DNA from: Akkermansia sp.
GTDB lineage: Bacteria; Verrucomicrobiota; Verrucomicrobiia; Verrucomicrobiales; Akkermansiaceae
Length of the DNA: 55,465 bases
Assembly: GCA_017517385.1 (NCBI GenBank)
Contig: JAFWZG010000035.1
Span: 1-55,465, forward strand
Direction of reading: 5' to 3'
The notes beneath the pieces were generated by a model. The model was not told the origin of the DNA and did no database searches. It saw nothing but the letters and a program-made list of their open reading frames with translations. Made by a program: the position numbers and the translations under genes. The number at the start of each line of letters is the position of its first letter. Positions within the stretch are counted from its first letter, which is position 1. Shown here one piece after another: positions 7,246-15,572 of this stretch.

Positions 7246-8967
7246 ATGCTAATGCGACGAATGACAGGCGTGCTTATGCCCGTATTTTCACTGCGCCGTG
7301 AAGGGGATGCCGGGATTGGGGATTTGATTGCACTGGAGGAGTGGATACGCTGGGCCGGTTCGCATGGAGTTGGTTTTCTACAGCTGCTACCCGTCAATGC
7401 CCTGAGTGAGGATGACGCGCCTTCGCCGTACTCTGCTATAAGTTCCGTGGCTCTGGAACCTCTGTATTTGAGCCTTGAGCGTGTGCCGGGTATAGAGAGT
7501 GAGCGCGCTGCCTATGATGATGGCTTGCCACCGCTGCAGATGCCGGGTGGGCCTCAGCTGGTGGATTATGCGCGTGTACGCAATTACAAGCGCTATTACC
7601 TGAACCGCGCCTTCAATCGTTTTGAGGAGGATGCAGAGTTTGCGGCACTGCGTGAGGAGTTTGCCGGTTGGGTGACGGAGCAGGGAGCTTGGCTGGAGGA
7701 CTTTGCGGATTTCTGCGTGCTGAGCCTCACCTATGGTTCTACTGCGTGGTGGCTATGGCCCGTGCAGGAGCCTGTCGCCGCACGGGCACTGCTGAATGCC
7801 TCAGCCTCAGCCATGCGTCAGAAGCGGTACCGTAAGTGGCTCCAGTGGCTTTGTGCCCGGGAGTGGGCGCTGGTGCGCCGCGTGGCGGATGAATGCGGTG
7901 TCTTGCTGATGGGAGACGTGCCTATCGGCGTCTCCGTGGCGAGTGCGGATGTCTATTTCGAGCGTCATCTCTTTGATATGAGCTGGAGCGGCGGTGCTCC
8001 TGCTGAGGGTAATTTTGCGGAGGACCCGTTCACAGCTAAGTGGGGGCAAAATTGGGGTATTCCCTTGTACCGCTGGGACGTGATGGAGCGTGATGGCTTT
8101 GCTTGGTGGAACCGCCGTGTGCGGAAACTTGCGGAGATTTTCGGCATGTACCGCATTGATCATGTGCTGGGCTTCTACCGCATTTATGCCTTCCCTTGGA
8201 TGCCGGACCGTAACCCCGAGTTCCTTCCGCTCAGTGAGGATGAAGCCGCAGAACGCTGCGGAGGTCGCCGCCCGGGCTTCCGTCCTCGCCCGGACTGGAC
8301 CCCCGAGGACCGCCGCGCCAATCTTATGCAGGGAGATTATCTGCTGCGGAAGCTTCTGCAGGCGGCCCCCGGCATGAAGGTGATAGGTGAGGACCTTGGC
8401 TGTGTGCCGGATTATGTGCGGCCTGATTTATCGCGCCTGCGCATCGCTGGCTTCAAGATTCCTCACTGGGAGATAGATTCTCAGCAAAAAATTGTGAAAG
8501 GTAACACCTACAACCCTTGTTCCTTCGCTACTTACGCCACCCATGATTTCCCGCCTATCTGCAATGATTGGAATGAGTGGTATGCCCATGTGCAGGCTGC
8601 TAAAGCCGCGGCTACGGATTCCTCTCTGCTGCCGGCCAAACGCCGCGAGCTGCTCCGCACCGGGCAAGATTGTGCACGCGTGCTTACTTGGCTGGGAGAT
8701 TACGCCGGTCTCAGCCCGGAGCAAAGTATCGTTCCTTGGGGCGAGGACATCAAGAATGCCCTTTTCCGGGCCCTTCTCGAGTGTCGCTCGGCTTATGCTG
8801 CGCTCATGTGGACCGAGCTCTTTGATGTTCCTGTGCGCCTGAACATTCCCGGTACTGAAGGCGGAGAAAACTGGCGCCCCCGTATGTCATTTACTGCTGC
8901 TGAGGCTGCTGATATGCCCCAAAGCCGCTGGCTGTATGAGCTTAGCTCCGCCGCAGGGCGTTTGTAG
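7246..8967 (+). CDS. malQ: 4-alpha-glucanotransferase (amylomaltase), GH77
   Basis: 573 residues, slightly longer than the roughly 500 of short bacterial MalQ. It transfers alpha-1,4-glucan segments between maltodextrins in the cytoplasm. Visible GH77 signatures: GVLMPVFSLRREGDAGIGDL at the N-terminus, the donor site WGQNWGIPLYRW, the nucleophile Asp in YRIDH (about residue 305), the acid/base Glu in GEDLG (about 381), and the stabilising Asp in THDFP. In-frame ATGs at 7252 and 7261 are possible starts, since family alignments begin near the third Met. It probably works with the GH31 glucosidase elsewhere in the window. Confidence 0.95.
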   Translation: MLMRRMTGVLMPVFSLRREGDAGIGDLIALEEWIRWAGSHGVGFLQLLPVNALSEDDAPSPYSAISSVALEPLYLSLERVPGIESERAAYDDGLPPLQMPGGPQLVDYARVRNYKRYYLNRAFNRFEEDAEFAALREEFAGWVTEQGAWLEDFADFCVLSLTYGSTAWWLWPVQEPVAARALLNASASAMRQKRYRKWLQWLCAREWALVRRVADECGVLLMGDVPIGVSVASADVYFERHLFDMSWSGGAPAEGNFAEDPFTAKWGQNWGIPLYRWDVMERDGFAWWNRRVRKLAEIFGMYRIDHVLGFYRIYAFPWMPDRNPEFLPLSEDEAAERCGGRRPGFRPRPDWTPEDRRANLMQGDYLLRKLLQAAPGMKVIGEDLGCVPDYVRPDLSRLRIAGFKIPHWEIDSQQKIVKGNTYNPCSFATYATHDFPPICNDWNEWYAHVQAAKAAATDSSLLPAKRRELLRTGQDCARVLTWLGDYAGLSPEQSIVPWGEDIKNALFRALLECRSAYAALMWTELFDVPVRLNIPGTEGGENWRPRMSFTAAEAADMPQSRWLYELSSAAGRL

Positions 8968-9012
8968 ATTCGAGAACATGGCAATCAGAATGATTACACA
9001 AAGGAATTTTTC

Positions 9013-9041
9013 TTGCAAAAAAGCCTTTGTGCGTGTATTCT
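9013..9041 (+). promoter_or_regulatory. promoter of the ridA-like gene
   Basis: TTGCAA at 9013-9018, 17 bp, TATTCT at 9036-9041. The leader is about 23 nt with no Shine-Dalgarno motif. Confidence 0.65.
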
Positions 9042-9070
9042 TTAACCCGTAACAACACTTATTTATCATC

Positions 9071-9529
9071 ATGCAGCTTAATACTGAAGTACTCGAAAAG
9101 AAGGGCCTGAAGCTTAATCCTGCTCCGGCCCCCGTGGGCTCCTATGTACAGTGCATCCGCACGGGTAATTACCTGCACCTTTCCGGCGGTATCTCCGTGA
9201 ATGGTGATGTGGCCGTGTATGGCAAGCTGGGCGCTGATGTGAGCATTGAGGATGGCCAGAAGGCTGCACAGGCCGCCATTCTCAACCGCTTGGCCGTGAT
9301 TCAGGCTGAGCTGGGTGGCTTTGAGAAGATGACTAAGATTGTGGCGGTGAATGGTTTCGTGAACTGCACTCCGGATTTCACGGATCAGGCCAAGGTGCTC
9401 AATGGTGCCTCCGATTTGCTGGTGGAGCTCTTTGGGCCGGAGGCTGCCCACAGCCGCTCTGCTGTGGGTGTGGTGAGCCTGCCCCTTGGCGTGGCGGTGG
9501 AAATCAACATGATTGTTGAAATCGCCTGA
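9071..9529 (+). CDS. RidA/YjgF family protein
   Basis: 152 residues. RidA proteins hydrolyse reactive enamine/imine intermediates made by PLP enzymes; some subgroups have other roles. The family pattern is visible: the N-terminal GSYVQCIRTGNYLHLSGG, the central NRLAVIQAELGGF, and the C-terminal SRSAVGVVSLPLGVAVEI. The position of the usual catalytic Arg (RxxVxVxxLPxG-like) is kept as R137-S-A-V-G-V. At about 150 residues it fits the longer YjgH-like subgroup better than the 128-residue archetype. The next gene begins 28 bp downstream and is probably co-transcribed. Confidence 0.88.
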   Translation: MQLNTEVLEKKGLKLNPAPAPVGSYVQCIRTGNYLHLSGGISVNGDVAVYGKLGADVSIEDGQKAAQAAILNRLAVIQAELGGFEKMTKIVAVNGFVNCTPDFTDQAKVLNGASDLLVELFGPEAAHSRSAVGVVSLPLGVAVEINMIVEIA

Positions 9530-9557
9530 TTCTGAAAATCATAATAGAGAGAGGGTC

Positions 9558-10094
9558 ATGGCTACCATCGTTTTGGGGGTGTGTGGTTCCATCGCGGCGT
9601 ATAAAGCGGCGGAGGTGGCATCTCGCTTGGTGAAACTCGGCCATGAGGTTCACTGTGTGTGCACACCCACGGCGCTGCAGTTTGTCACCCCGCTGACGCT
9701 CATGACTCTCTCCCGCAATCCCGTCATTAGCTCCTTTGCTGATGAGACCGGCTCATGGGTGCCGGTGCATATCGAGCTGGCTCAGAAGGCTGATGTGCTG
9801 GCTATTGTGCCGGCCAGTGCGAACACCATGGCCTGCATGGCTCAGGGGCTCGCTCCGAATGCCCTCACCAGCCTCTATTTGGCAAATCGCGCACCCGTGC
9901 TTATTTTCCCTGCCATGAATGGCAACATGTGGAATCATCCCGCCACGCAGCATAATGCCTCCATCCTGCTGGGGCGTGAAGGCCACCGCATCATCGGGCC
10001 TGATGATGCCGGCATGCTGGCCTGTGGAGTAGAGGGGCAGGGGCGCCTCGTGTCTGTCGATAGGATTGTGGACGAGATTCTCGCGGTGCTGTAA
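9558..10094 (+). CDS. phosphopantothenoylcysteine decarboxylase-type flavoprotein (CoaC half only)
   Basis: 178 residues from the ATG at 9558, preceded by a strong GAGAGAGGG ribosome site that rules out the upstream in-frame start at 9513. It matches the HFCD flavoprotein fold: GVCGSIAAYKA at the N-terminus, the active-site His in VPVHIELAQKAD, PASANTMACMAQGLAPN, the PAMNGNMW substrate clamp, and LACGVEGQGR at the end. This is the decarboxylase half of CoA synthesis. Most bacteria have it fused to CoaB; here no CoaB domain follows, so either CoaB is encoded elsewhere or this acts on another substrate. Confidence 0.85.
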   Translation: MATIVLGVCGSIAAYKAAEVASRLVKLGHEVHCVCTPTALQFVTPLTLMTLSRNPVISSFADETGSWVPVHIELAQKADVLAIVPASANTMACMAQGLAPNALTSLYLANRAPVLIFPAMNGNMWNHPATQHNASILLGREGHRIIGPDDAGMLACGVEGQGRLVSVDRIVDEILAVL

Positions 10095-10124
10095 TTTTTT
10101 CCTACAGCCGCTATTCTTTCATTC

Positions 10125-10157
10125 AAAAGGGCGCCGGAGCATTCCGCTCCGACGCCC
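10125..10157 (-). terminator. terminator after the OprB-like gene
   Basis: A 12-bp stem with one mismatch (GGGCGCCGGAGC at 10129-10140 with 10146-10157, 5-nt loop). On the minus strand it is followed by TTTTGAAT. It ends the iron gene group. Confidence 0.8.
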
Positions 10158-10194
10158 TGCGTGTTACATACACGTTTACAGCACAGAATTTTTA

Positions 10195-11376
10195 TCAGAA
10201 GGAGAATACACCCTGTACACCCATGATTACGGCATCGCTGTTATCGGCATCGTAAGCGGGATTGGCGATGTACTGGATGTGGGGGACTACTTTGAAGTAA
10301 TCGTTCACCTGATAGCTGTACATGGCTTCTGCCACGAACTCTCGGTTGTTATCAGCGGGGGTACAGCCTTTGAACACGCCCATGGCTAGGCCGAGAAAGT
10401 CATCCTCGCGGGAGGGGATGAGCTTGATGTTGGCGCCGCAGGAGAAGTCAAAGGCGTTACCGTATTCCTGATTAGCGCCGAAACCGGCGCGGGCGAAAAG
10501 GGTAACTTCATCACGGAGCGCGTATTCGATGCTGGCCGCGAGGCCAAAGTTGCTGTGATTACCGGTTTCAGTTTCAACTTGGCGGAAGAAGGGATTAAAG
10601 CGGATGGTGGCGTCGCCTCCCAGAATGGTGCGGCCATATTCACCCACGAGCAAGTAGCTGTTGCTGTTACCGCTGAAGGGATTATCGCCGTAAGTAGTAG
10701 CCTCGCGGGTGAAGCCAAGCATGGCGTAGCTCTGGCGGTCAAGCTCCACTTGCAGGATGGCGCCTAGGTTCGCATCCGGCAGGCTGAGGACGGTGGAGTT
10801 CACGAAGCCGGAGTTGACGAAGTAGGAGAAGCTGTCATTCGCGGGCCATACGCAGTCAAAGTAGTTCGTCATGTTTACCATACCGGCGATGACGGCAGCG
10901 CGCTTTCCGGCAAAGTAATGCATGATAGCCAGCTCAGGGATAACGCCATCGTGTGCGCCGTAAATATCCGTATGCGGATAGGTAGCTGAGCCGAAGGCGT
11001 CCGAAAAGAGAGTATCACTCTGGGCGGATTCACGGTCCAGCCCCCAAGAGCCGGAGAACTCGAAGCGTAGCCATGTGCCGCCGTTTACGCTGTCGCGGAT
11101 GAGGCGCTGGTTAAGCAGCGCGTGGATGAGGGCCACGTTTGCATTATTGTTGTAGCCGGGCTGGGCGTTGGAGGTGTGCCAGAAGCCGTATGCCATATCA
11201 ACGTACCACTGGGTTCCCAGTAGCTCGTTGGCCTTTACTTTGTAGGCGGGATCTCCCTCCTCAGGGGTGTACATGTTAATGGCTTCCAGCAGGTCGCCGG
11301 GGGTCGAATCCTGAGCGATGGTGGGGGTGGCAGTAAGGGCGGTAAGAGCCAGTGCGAGGATGGGTTTGATTTTCAT
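10195..11376 (-). CDS. OprB-like outer membrane porin
   Basis: 393 residues with a signal peptide (cleavage near TIAQ, residue 22). It is built of alternating aromatic/polar beta strands and ends in FSF, the terminal Phe typical of outer membrane beta barrels. Segments such as WYVDMAYGFWHTSN, RFEFSGSWGLD, VIPELAIMHYF and YSYQVNDYFKVVPHIQYIANP fit the OprB (carbohydrate-selective porin) family. It lies 39 bp after the FeoB-associated gene, and I see no good promoter in the gap, so it is probably the last gene of the feo operon. That would make it a candidate outer membrane entry route for ferrous iron (inference). Confidence 0.82.
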   Translation of the reverse strand: MKIKPILALALTALTATPTIAQDSTPGDLLEAINMYTPEEGDPAYKVKANELLGTQWYVDMAYGFWHTSNAQPGYNNNANVALIHALLNQRLIRDSVNGGTWLRFEFSGSWGLDRESAQSDTLFSDAFGSATYPHTDIYGAHDGVIPELAIMHYFAGKRAAVIAGMVNMTNYFDCVWPANDSFSYFVNSGFVNSTVLSLPDANLGAILQVELDRQSYAMLGFTREATTYGDNPFSGNSNSYLLVGEYGRTILGGDATIRFNPFFRQVETETGNHSNFGLAASIEYALRDEVTLFARAGFGANQEYGNAFDFSCGANIKLIPSREDDFLGLAMGVFKGCTPADNNREFVAEAMYSYQVNDYFKVVPHIQYIANPAYDADNSDAVIMGVQGVFSF

Positions 11377-11415
11377 GTATGTGTGTTGTTGTTAAACTTT
11401 AGTATGCTGATGAGC

Positions 11416-11565
11416 TCAGTGCTTATTTTTCTCATCGTGCTGGCTGCAGCCGCCGCAGCAGGAGCAGTTGCCATGGCAGCCACCCTTTTTGCGGTTCTTG
11501 AGGATGGAGCAGATAATGAGCGCGCTGATTCCCAGCAGGATAAGGATGATGATGATGTCAGCCAT
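11416..11565 (-). CDS. FeoB-associated Cys-rich small membrane protein
   Basis: 49 residues from the ATG at 11565 to TGA at 11416. One N-terminal membrane helix (MADIIIILILLGISALIICS) is followed by a basic stretch (KNRKK) and a Cys cluster, GGCHGNCSCCGGC, with five Cys in 13 residues, then a charged tail. This matches the small FeoB-associated Cys-rich protein family found beside feoB in many anaerobes. It starts 21 bp after feoB. Its likely role is in the Feo complex at the inner membrane, perhaps handling Fe(II) by its thiols (inference; mechanism not established). Confidence 0.88.
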   Translation of the reverse strand: MADIIIILILLGISALIICSILKNRKKGGCHGNCSCCGGCSQHDEKNKH

Positions 11566-11586
11566 AGTTTGTATGTCGGTTTGGGA

Positions 11587-14343
11587 TTACTGCTGTGCTG
11601 TGTGAGGGTTGCGGCGCAGTAGCATGTAAAAAATCGCGGCAAGGATGGCGCAGGCCATGAGCTGTGATGAGCCGAAGACGCCTTCCGTGGCCCAAGTGCC
11701 AAGCTGATAGACGATGAAGGACATAGCGTAGGCCCAGAGCGTCATGAAACCGATGGCAAACCAGGTCCAGCGGCCGCTGTTCATCTCACGCCGGATGGCA
11801 CCACAAGCAGCGAAGCAGGGGGCACACAGGATGTTGAAAAGCATGAACGAAAGCGCAGCAAAGGGGGTGAAGGCACCGGAGGCTTTCACGTGGTCGGCCA
11901 CGCCGCTTGTTTCGGCATCCTCCTCAACCTCAGGGAAGATGAAGGCCACGGCAGAATTCAGCCAGCCCATCAGGCCGGGCTCTGCTTGTGCGGGGTCCGG
12001 GACTTCTTCAGCCTCATCTTCAGCCGCTAAGGGTTGAGCCGGGGCAGATTGGCGTGCGCCGGGGTCGCACTGCCATGCGAGCATGGTGAGGGCGGTGAGC
12101 GCATTGCTCTTGCGCAGGTCGGAGCTGCGGGGCAGTGCGTCTTCTTCGGCTTCTTCCGGTGTTTCCGCTTCATCTGCCGCGGGGTACAGTACGCCGAAGG
12201 TGCCTACCACATTCTCCTTGGCGATGAGGCCGGTCACAGTAGCCACTGCCGGCTTCCAGTCGCCCCAGCCAAGGGGACTGAAGAGAGGCGCGAAGGTGTT
12301 ACCTGTATCAGCGAGCATACTTTGGTTAATGGGGGCCTCCTGTTGGTTCTCGAGGTCAGGAAGGTAGGTAAAGCTCCAGTTGTAGTTCGAGAATGTCCAG
12401 ATGATGGCAGATGCCAAGAAGATAACGGTACCTGCCTTTTGCACGAACGCTTTACAGCGCTCCATGGCGCGCAGATTAATGTTTGCCGCATGCGGTATGT
12501 GGTAGGCGGGCAGCTCCATCACGAAGGGGGTGTAGCTGCCGGCAAACATGTGTGTCTTTCTCAGCATGAGGCCGCCAAGAATAACGGAGGCAAAGCCGGC
12601 GAAGTAGGCGATGGTAGCAATGGTGGCCGTCTGCCCCAGCATGGCTCCGATGAGAGCAAGGATGGGGAGCTTGGCGCCACAGGGTACGAAGGTGGTGAGC
12701 ATGACCGTCATGCGGCGGTCCTTTTCATTCTCAATCGTTCGCGTGGCCATGATGCCCGGCACGCCGCAGCCCATGGAGACCATGAGCGGAATGACGGATT
12801 TACCGGAGAGCCCAATGCTGCGGAAGATACGATCCAGCATGAAAGCCACGCGGGCCATGTAGCCACAGTCCTCCAGCAAGGCCATCAGGAAGAAGAGTAC
12901 GGCCATCTGCGGCAGGAAGCCCAGCACGGCACCCACACCGGCTACAATGCCATCCGTAATGATGCTCTGAAGCTGTGGGCTGCAATCCAGCGTGAGGCGG
13001 CCCAACAGGCTTACACCGAAAGCTATGAGGCTCATGGTGACGAACCAGAACCAGAACTCCGTGCGGCTGCCACGCCCCGTTGTTTTCATGGGATTCCGGG
13101 CAAACTCGCGGGTGCGGCTGCCGTAATCATTCGCCTTGCGCTGTCCCCGCCGGGCCATGCAAAGCCCCAGTAATACTATGTTCCCCGCCAGTAGGGTGTA
13201 TATCAGGATTTGATGCAGAAGCTCCGGCAGGTGCGGGCACATGTACTCCAGCAGGAACGGCGCAATCACGATGTATAGCCACGCTCCGTTCATGCCTAAA
13301 TCATGTAGGCGTCGCAGCATCGTGGGGAACACCAGCACCATGCCCAGCACTGTGCTGAACATCGTCAGCGCTTCGATGCCCGCGGCCTCATTCCCGATGA
13401 AGCCGGCCAGCCATCCACCTACCACGGGTCCGAAGAGGACGTCATTCGCCCAGCTGGTTCCCCAGTTTCCCACCGTGTTAATGGAGATGTAGTAAATGGC
13501 GTACATGATGGCCACAAAAATGATGGGGCCGAAAATGCGGTGTGTGAGCACGCGATCCGCCTTTTGGGTGTAGCTTTCTTTTGTGCTCTTCTGCGTATGA
13601 ATGCTCGGGATGAACTCGCAGATGGCATCATATCGCTCACCTGCTATGATGGAGGCGATATCGTCATCCATTTCCGCTTCTACGGCCATGCGGAGGTCTT
13701 CCACAGCGTGCTGTTCCGTCTTCGTCAGGCCGCACAGTAAGCTTTCATCACCCTCCAGCATCTTTACTGCCTCAAAGCGGGAGACTTTGTGTTCGCTGAT
13801 GATTTCTTCAAGGGCATCTTCCACTGCTGGCTTGTAGCTGAGTGGCTTGCCGGGGGCGGGGGGCTCGGCAAGCATGTGCCCCAGCAGCTCATTCATGCCC
13901 ACATGCGTGATGGCGCTCACCTTCACCACTGGGCAGCCCAGTTTCGCACTTAATGCCTCGGCGTCTATCTTCTCACCGCGCTCTTCAACCAAATCTATCA
14001 TGTTCAGTGCTACTACTACGGGCAGCCCCGTTTCCAGAATCTGGCTTGTCAGGTACAGATTACGCTCGGGGTTCGTGGCGTCCACCACGTTTACCACCAT
14101 GTCCGGCTTCTCCTCCAGCAGGTAGTTACGGCTCACAACTTCCTCCGGTGAGTAGGGGGAAAGTGAGTAGATACCCGGTAAATCCTGAATCTCTACCTCT
14201 TCGTGTTCTTTTAGCTCGCCGCCTTTGCGGTCCACCGTTACGCCCGGCCAGTTCCCCACATATTGGTTCGAACCGGTCAGGTCATTAAACAACGACGTCT
14301 TGCCGCAGTTGGGATTTCCTACGAGTGCTATGCGTTTCTTCAT
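11587..14343 (-). CDS. feoB: ferrous iron transporter FeoB with inserted domains
   Basis: 918 residues; FeoB is usually 700-770. The G domain is intact: G1 GNPNCGKT (9-16), G3 DLPG (54-57), G4 NMID (114-117). The first membrane segment follows at about 268-290. Residues 325-450 are an insertion resembling a DUF805 membrane module with its halves in reversed order: RRLHDLGMNGAW and NDYG first, then GRGSRTEFWFWF. The Gate core resumes with GVGAVLGFLPQM (470-480), LLEDCGYMAR, and GCGVPGIMATR. A second insert, acidic and Pro-rich, lies near residues 745-830, before the last helices. It imports Fe(II) across the inner membrane with FeoA, 35 bp upstream. Confidence 0.93.
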   Translation of the reverse strand: MKKRIALVGNPNCGKTSLFNDLTGSNQYVGNWPGVTVDRKGGELKEHEEVEIQDLPGIYSLSPYSPEEVVSRNYLLEEKPDMVVNVVDATNPERNLYLTSQILETGLPVVVALNMIDLVEERGEKIDAEALSAKLGCPVVKVSAITHVGMNELLGHMLAEPPAPGKPLSYKPAVEDALEEIISEHKVSRFEAVKMLEGDESLLCGLTKTEQHAVEDLRMAVEAEMDDDIASIIAGERYDAICEFIPSIHTQKSTKESYTQKADRVLTHRIFGPIIFVAIMYAIYYISINTVGNWGTSWANDVLFGPVVGGWLAGFIGNEAAGIEALTMFSTVLGMVLVFPTMLRRLHDLGMNGAWLYIVIAPFLLEYMCPHLPELLHQILIYTLLAGNIVLLGLCMARRGQRKANDYGSRTREFARNPMKTTGRGSRTEFWFWFVTMSLIAFGVSLLGRLTLDCSPQLQSIITDGIVAGVGAVLGFLPQMAVLFFLMALLEDCGYMARVAFMLDRIFRSIGLSGKSVIPLMVSMGCGVPGIMATRTIENEKDRRMTVMLTTFVPCGAKLPILALIGAMLGQTATIATIAYFAGFASVILGGLMLRKTHMFAGSYTPFVMELPAYHIPHAANINLRAMERCKAFVQKAGTVIFLASAIIWTFSNYNWSFTYLPDLENQQEAPINQSMLADTGNTFAPLFSPLGWGDWKPAVATVTGLIAKENVVGTFGVLYPAADEAETPEEAEEDALPRSSDLRKSNALTALTMLAWQCDPGARQSAPAQPLAAEDEAEEVPDPAQAEPGLMGWLNSAVAFIFPEVEEDAETSGVADHVKASGAFTPFAALSFMLFNILCAPCFAACGAIRREMNSGRWTWFAIGFMTLWAYAMSFIVYQLGTWATEGVFGSSQLMACAILAAIFYMLLRRNPHTAQQ

Positions 14344-14347
14344 GCTG

Positions 14348-14361
14348 TTCGTGTAAACTAA
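14348..14361. promoter_or_regulatory. degenerate operator copy before feoB
   Basis: TTCGTGTAAACTAA, just 4 nt upstream of the feoB start. It matches one half-site and the centre of the perfect palindrome at 14655-14668. Confidence 0.4.
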
Positions 14362-14378
14362 CTCTTGAAGGATGAAAA

Positions 14379-14618
14379 TTAATTCACAAGAATACAGGCT
14401 GCCTCTCGGCGGCGCAGGGAAAGCTCATATCCGCGCACGGTCACCTCCAGCGGGTCCCCCAGCGGCGCTACTTTGCTCACTGTTACCTCTGCTCCTTTCG
14501 TGAGGCCCATGTCCAGAATACGCTGTCTCAGCGCACCTTCGCCGCCTACTTTCGTCACGCGAACCGATTTGCCGGTTTTGATATCCGCCAAGGTTAGTTC
14601 TGTTTTGTCTGTGTTCAT
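14379..14618 (-). CDS. feoA: ferrous iron transport protein FeoA
   Basis: 79 residues from the ATG at 14618 (MNTDKTELTLADI). An upstream in-frame ATG at 14651 lies in the -10/operator region and is rejected. FeoA is an SH3-like cytoplasmic partner of FeoB. Family motifs: LRQRILDMGLTKGAEV and the C-terminal GYELSLRRREAACILV, which includes the conserved R-x-x-E-A. The first gene of the iron group, directly downstream of an operator-covered promoter. Confidence 0.93.
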   Translation of the reverse strand: MNTDKTELTLADIKTGKSVRVTKVGGEGALRQRILDMGLTKGAEVTVSKVAPLGDPLEVTVRGYELSLRRREAACILVN

Positions 14619-14622
14619 ACTG

Positions 14623-14636
14623 TTAGAGGAAACTAA
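14623..14636. promoter_or_regulatory. second operator copy, in the feoA leader
   Basis: TTAGAGGAAACTAA: both outer half-sites (TTAG and CTAA) are kept with the 6-bp spacing. It lies 5 nt upstream of the feoA ATG and 18 bp from the perfect copy. Confidence 0.6.
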
Positions 14637-14651
14637 TTGATGTGCGGGCAT

Positions 14652-14680
14652 AGTTTAGTTTAAACTAACTTTTAAGTCAA
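14652..14680 (-). promoter_or_regulatory. feo promoter overlapped by a perfect palindromic operator
   Basis: On the minus strand TTGACT (14675-14680), 17 bp, TAAACT (14652-14657). The perfect 14-bp palindrome TTAGTTTAAACTAA (14655-14668) covers the end of the spacer and much of the -10 box, the classic position for a repressor. The shape (TTAG-N6-CTAA) resembles DtxR/MntR-family sites rather than the Fur box. An iron-sensing DtxR-type repressor is inferred; none is encoded in the window. Confidence 0.75.
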
Positions 14681-14771
14681 GCATTTTTTGTGTGTAATTT
14701 GAAAAAAAGCAAAGGCTGAAGCTGCTGCGTGAGCGCATTTGTCACACACTCAGCAAGGACGCGTGTGCACG

Positions 14772-15572
14772 TTAAGGCGAATCATCCGAGCTGTGAGCCG
14801 GCTTCAGTGTGGTTATCGTATCAATGACGATGCGCGGAATTCTGCTGTAGATGGGGTGTTCTGTGGCGTTGAAGATGAGCATGCCCTGGTCCTCTTTCAG
14901 TGGAACATAGGTAAGGCCCGTTCTGCCATCATCCGAATCCGCAATCCAGATGCCACATATAGCGGAGTCGCCGTGGTCATTCGTCGTACACCTGACGCCC
15001 CAAACATTTAGCGAGTGCATAGCAGGGCGACCGGCTGGGGAGACGTAGGAAACGCCTATCCAGAAAGCTGCACCGGCTCGGGCGCCGCTGATGAAGGCTT
15101 CAGTGGCTGTTTCAGCGGTGACTTGGCTGCCGCGCATCGCATGCAAAAGGCTTCCTTTTACCTCGGTATCTGGGGGGAGCAGGGAGCGGAGGTAGCCGCC
15201 GGGGTGGCCTTCTTGCAAGGCGGCGCAGTCCGAGCGGCCGGGGGTATAACCTCCGGTGAACCACCAGCGGAGGCCTTCATCCGGGTCGCTGCCGGCATTG
15301 GAGAAGCTTGCCACGAAGGTGGGCATGATGTCGGCCCCCTGAGGGGTGTTCGGGGGGAGTTTATCAGCCATTTGCGCTTGCCACCAGTCGATGAGGTTGG
15401 TGGCCGTGATGGCCCAGCAGAGCTCGTCATCCCTGCCATCAAAGTTTTTGTTGTAATCCCGCCAGCCGTGTTCGCGGGAGACTCCGGCGGCCCAGAGGTC
15501 TGTCTGTTCAGCGAGGGCGGAGCCGAGGAGTGCTGCTCCTGTGGTTGTGAGGTAAAGGAGGTGTTTAAGCAT
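14772..15572 (-). CDS. IdeS/Mac-family (peptidase C66-like) secreted cysteine protease
   Basis: 266 residues with a signal peptide (cleavage after ALA, residue 21). The mature part aligns by eye with streptococcal IdeS/Mac, the protease that cuts the IgG hinge. The oxyanion Lys is K42 and the nucleophile C52 in KNFDGRDDELC; IdeS has K84 and C94 with the same spacing of 10. The catalytic His is H186 in MHSLNVWG, and the acidic pair is D212 and D214 in ADSDD. GWRDY and the W63-W64 after the Cys are also shared, as is a GGYTPG..GHPGG central segment. Its ATG overlaps the GH18 stop by one base. Target unknown: IgG, IgA or mucin are possible. Confidence 0.82.
   Translation of the reverse strand: MLKHLLYLTTTGAALLGSALAEQTDLWAAGVSREHGWRDYNKNFDGRDDELCWAITATNLIDWWQAQMADKLPPNTPQGADIMPTFVASFSNAGSDPDEGLRWWFTGGYTPGRSDCAALQEGHPGGYLRSLLPPDTEVKGSLLHAMRGSQVTAETATEAFISGARAGAAFWIGVSYVSPAGRPAMHSLNVWGVRCTTNDHGDSAICGIWIADSDDGRTGLTYVPLKEDQGMLIFNATEHPIYSRIPRIVIDTITTLKPAHSSDDSP

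Noticed and set aside
14690..14765. Terminator after the IdeS-like gene
   Set aside because: A minus-strand stem near 14710-14755 followed by TTTGCTTTTTTTC is suggestive, but the pairing is interrupted (only short GCTG/CAGC and GTGA/TCAC blocks), so I did not list it.
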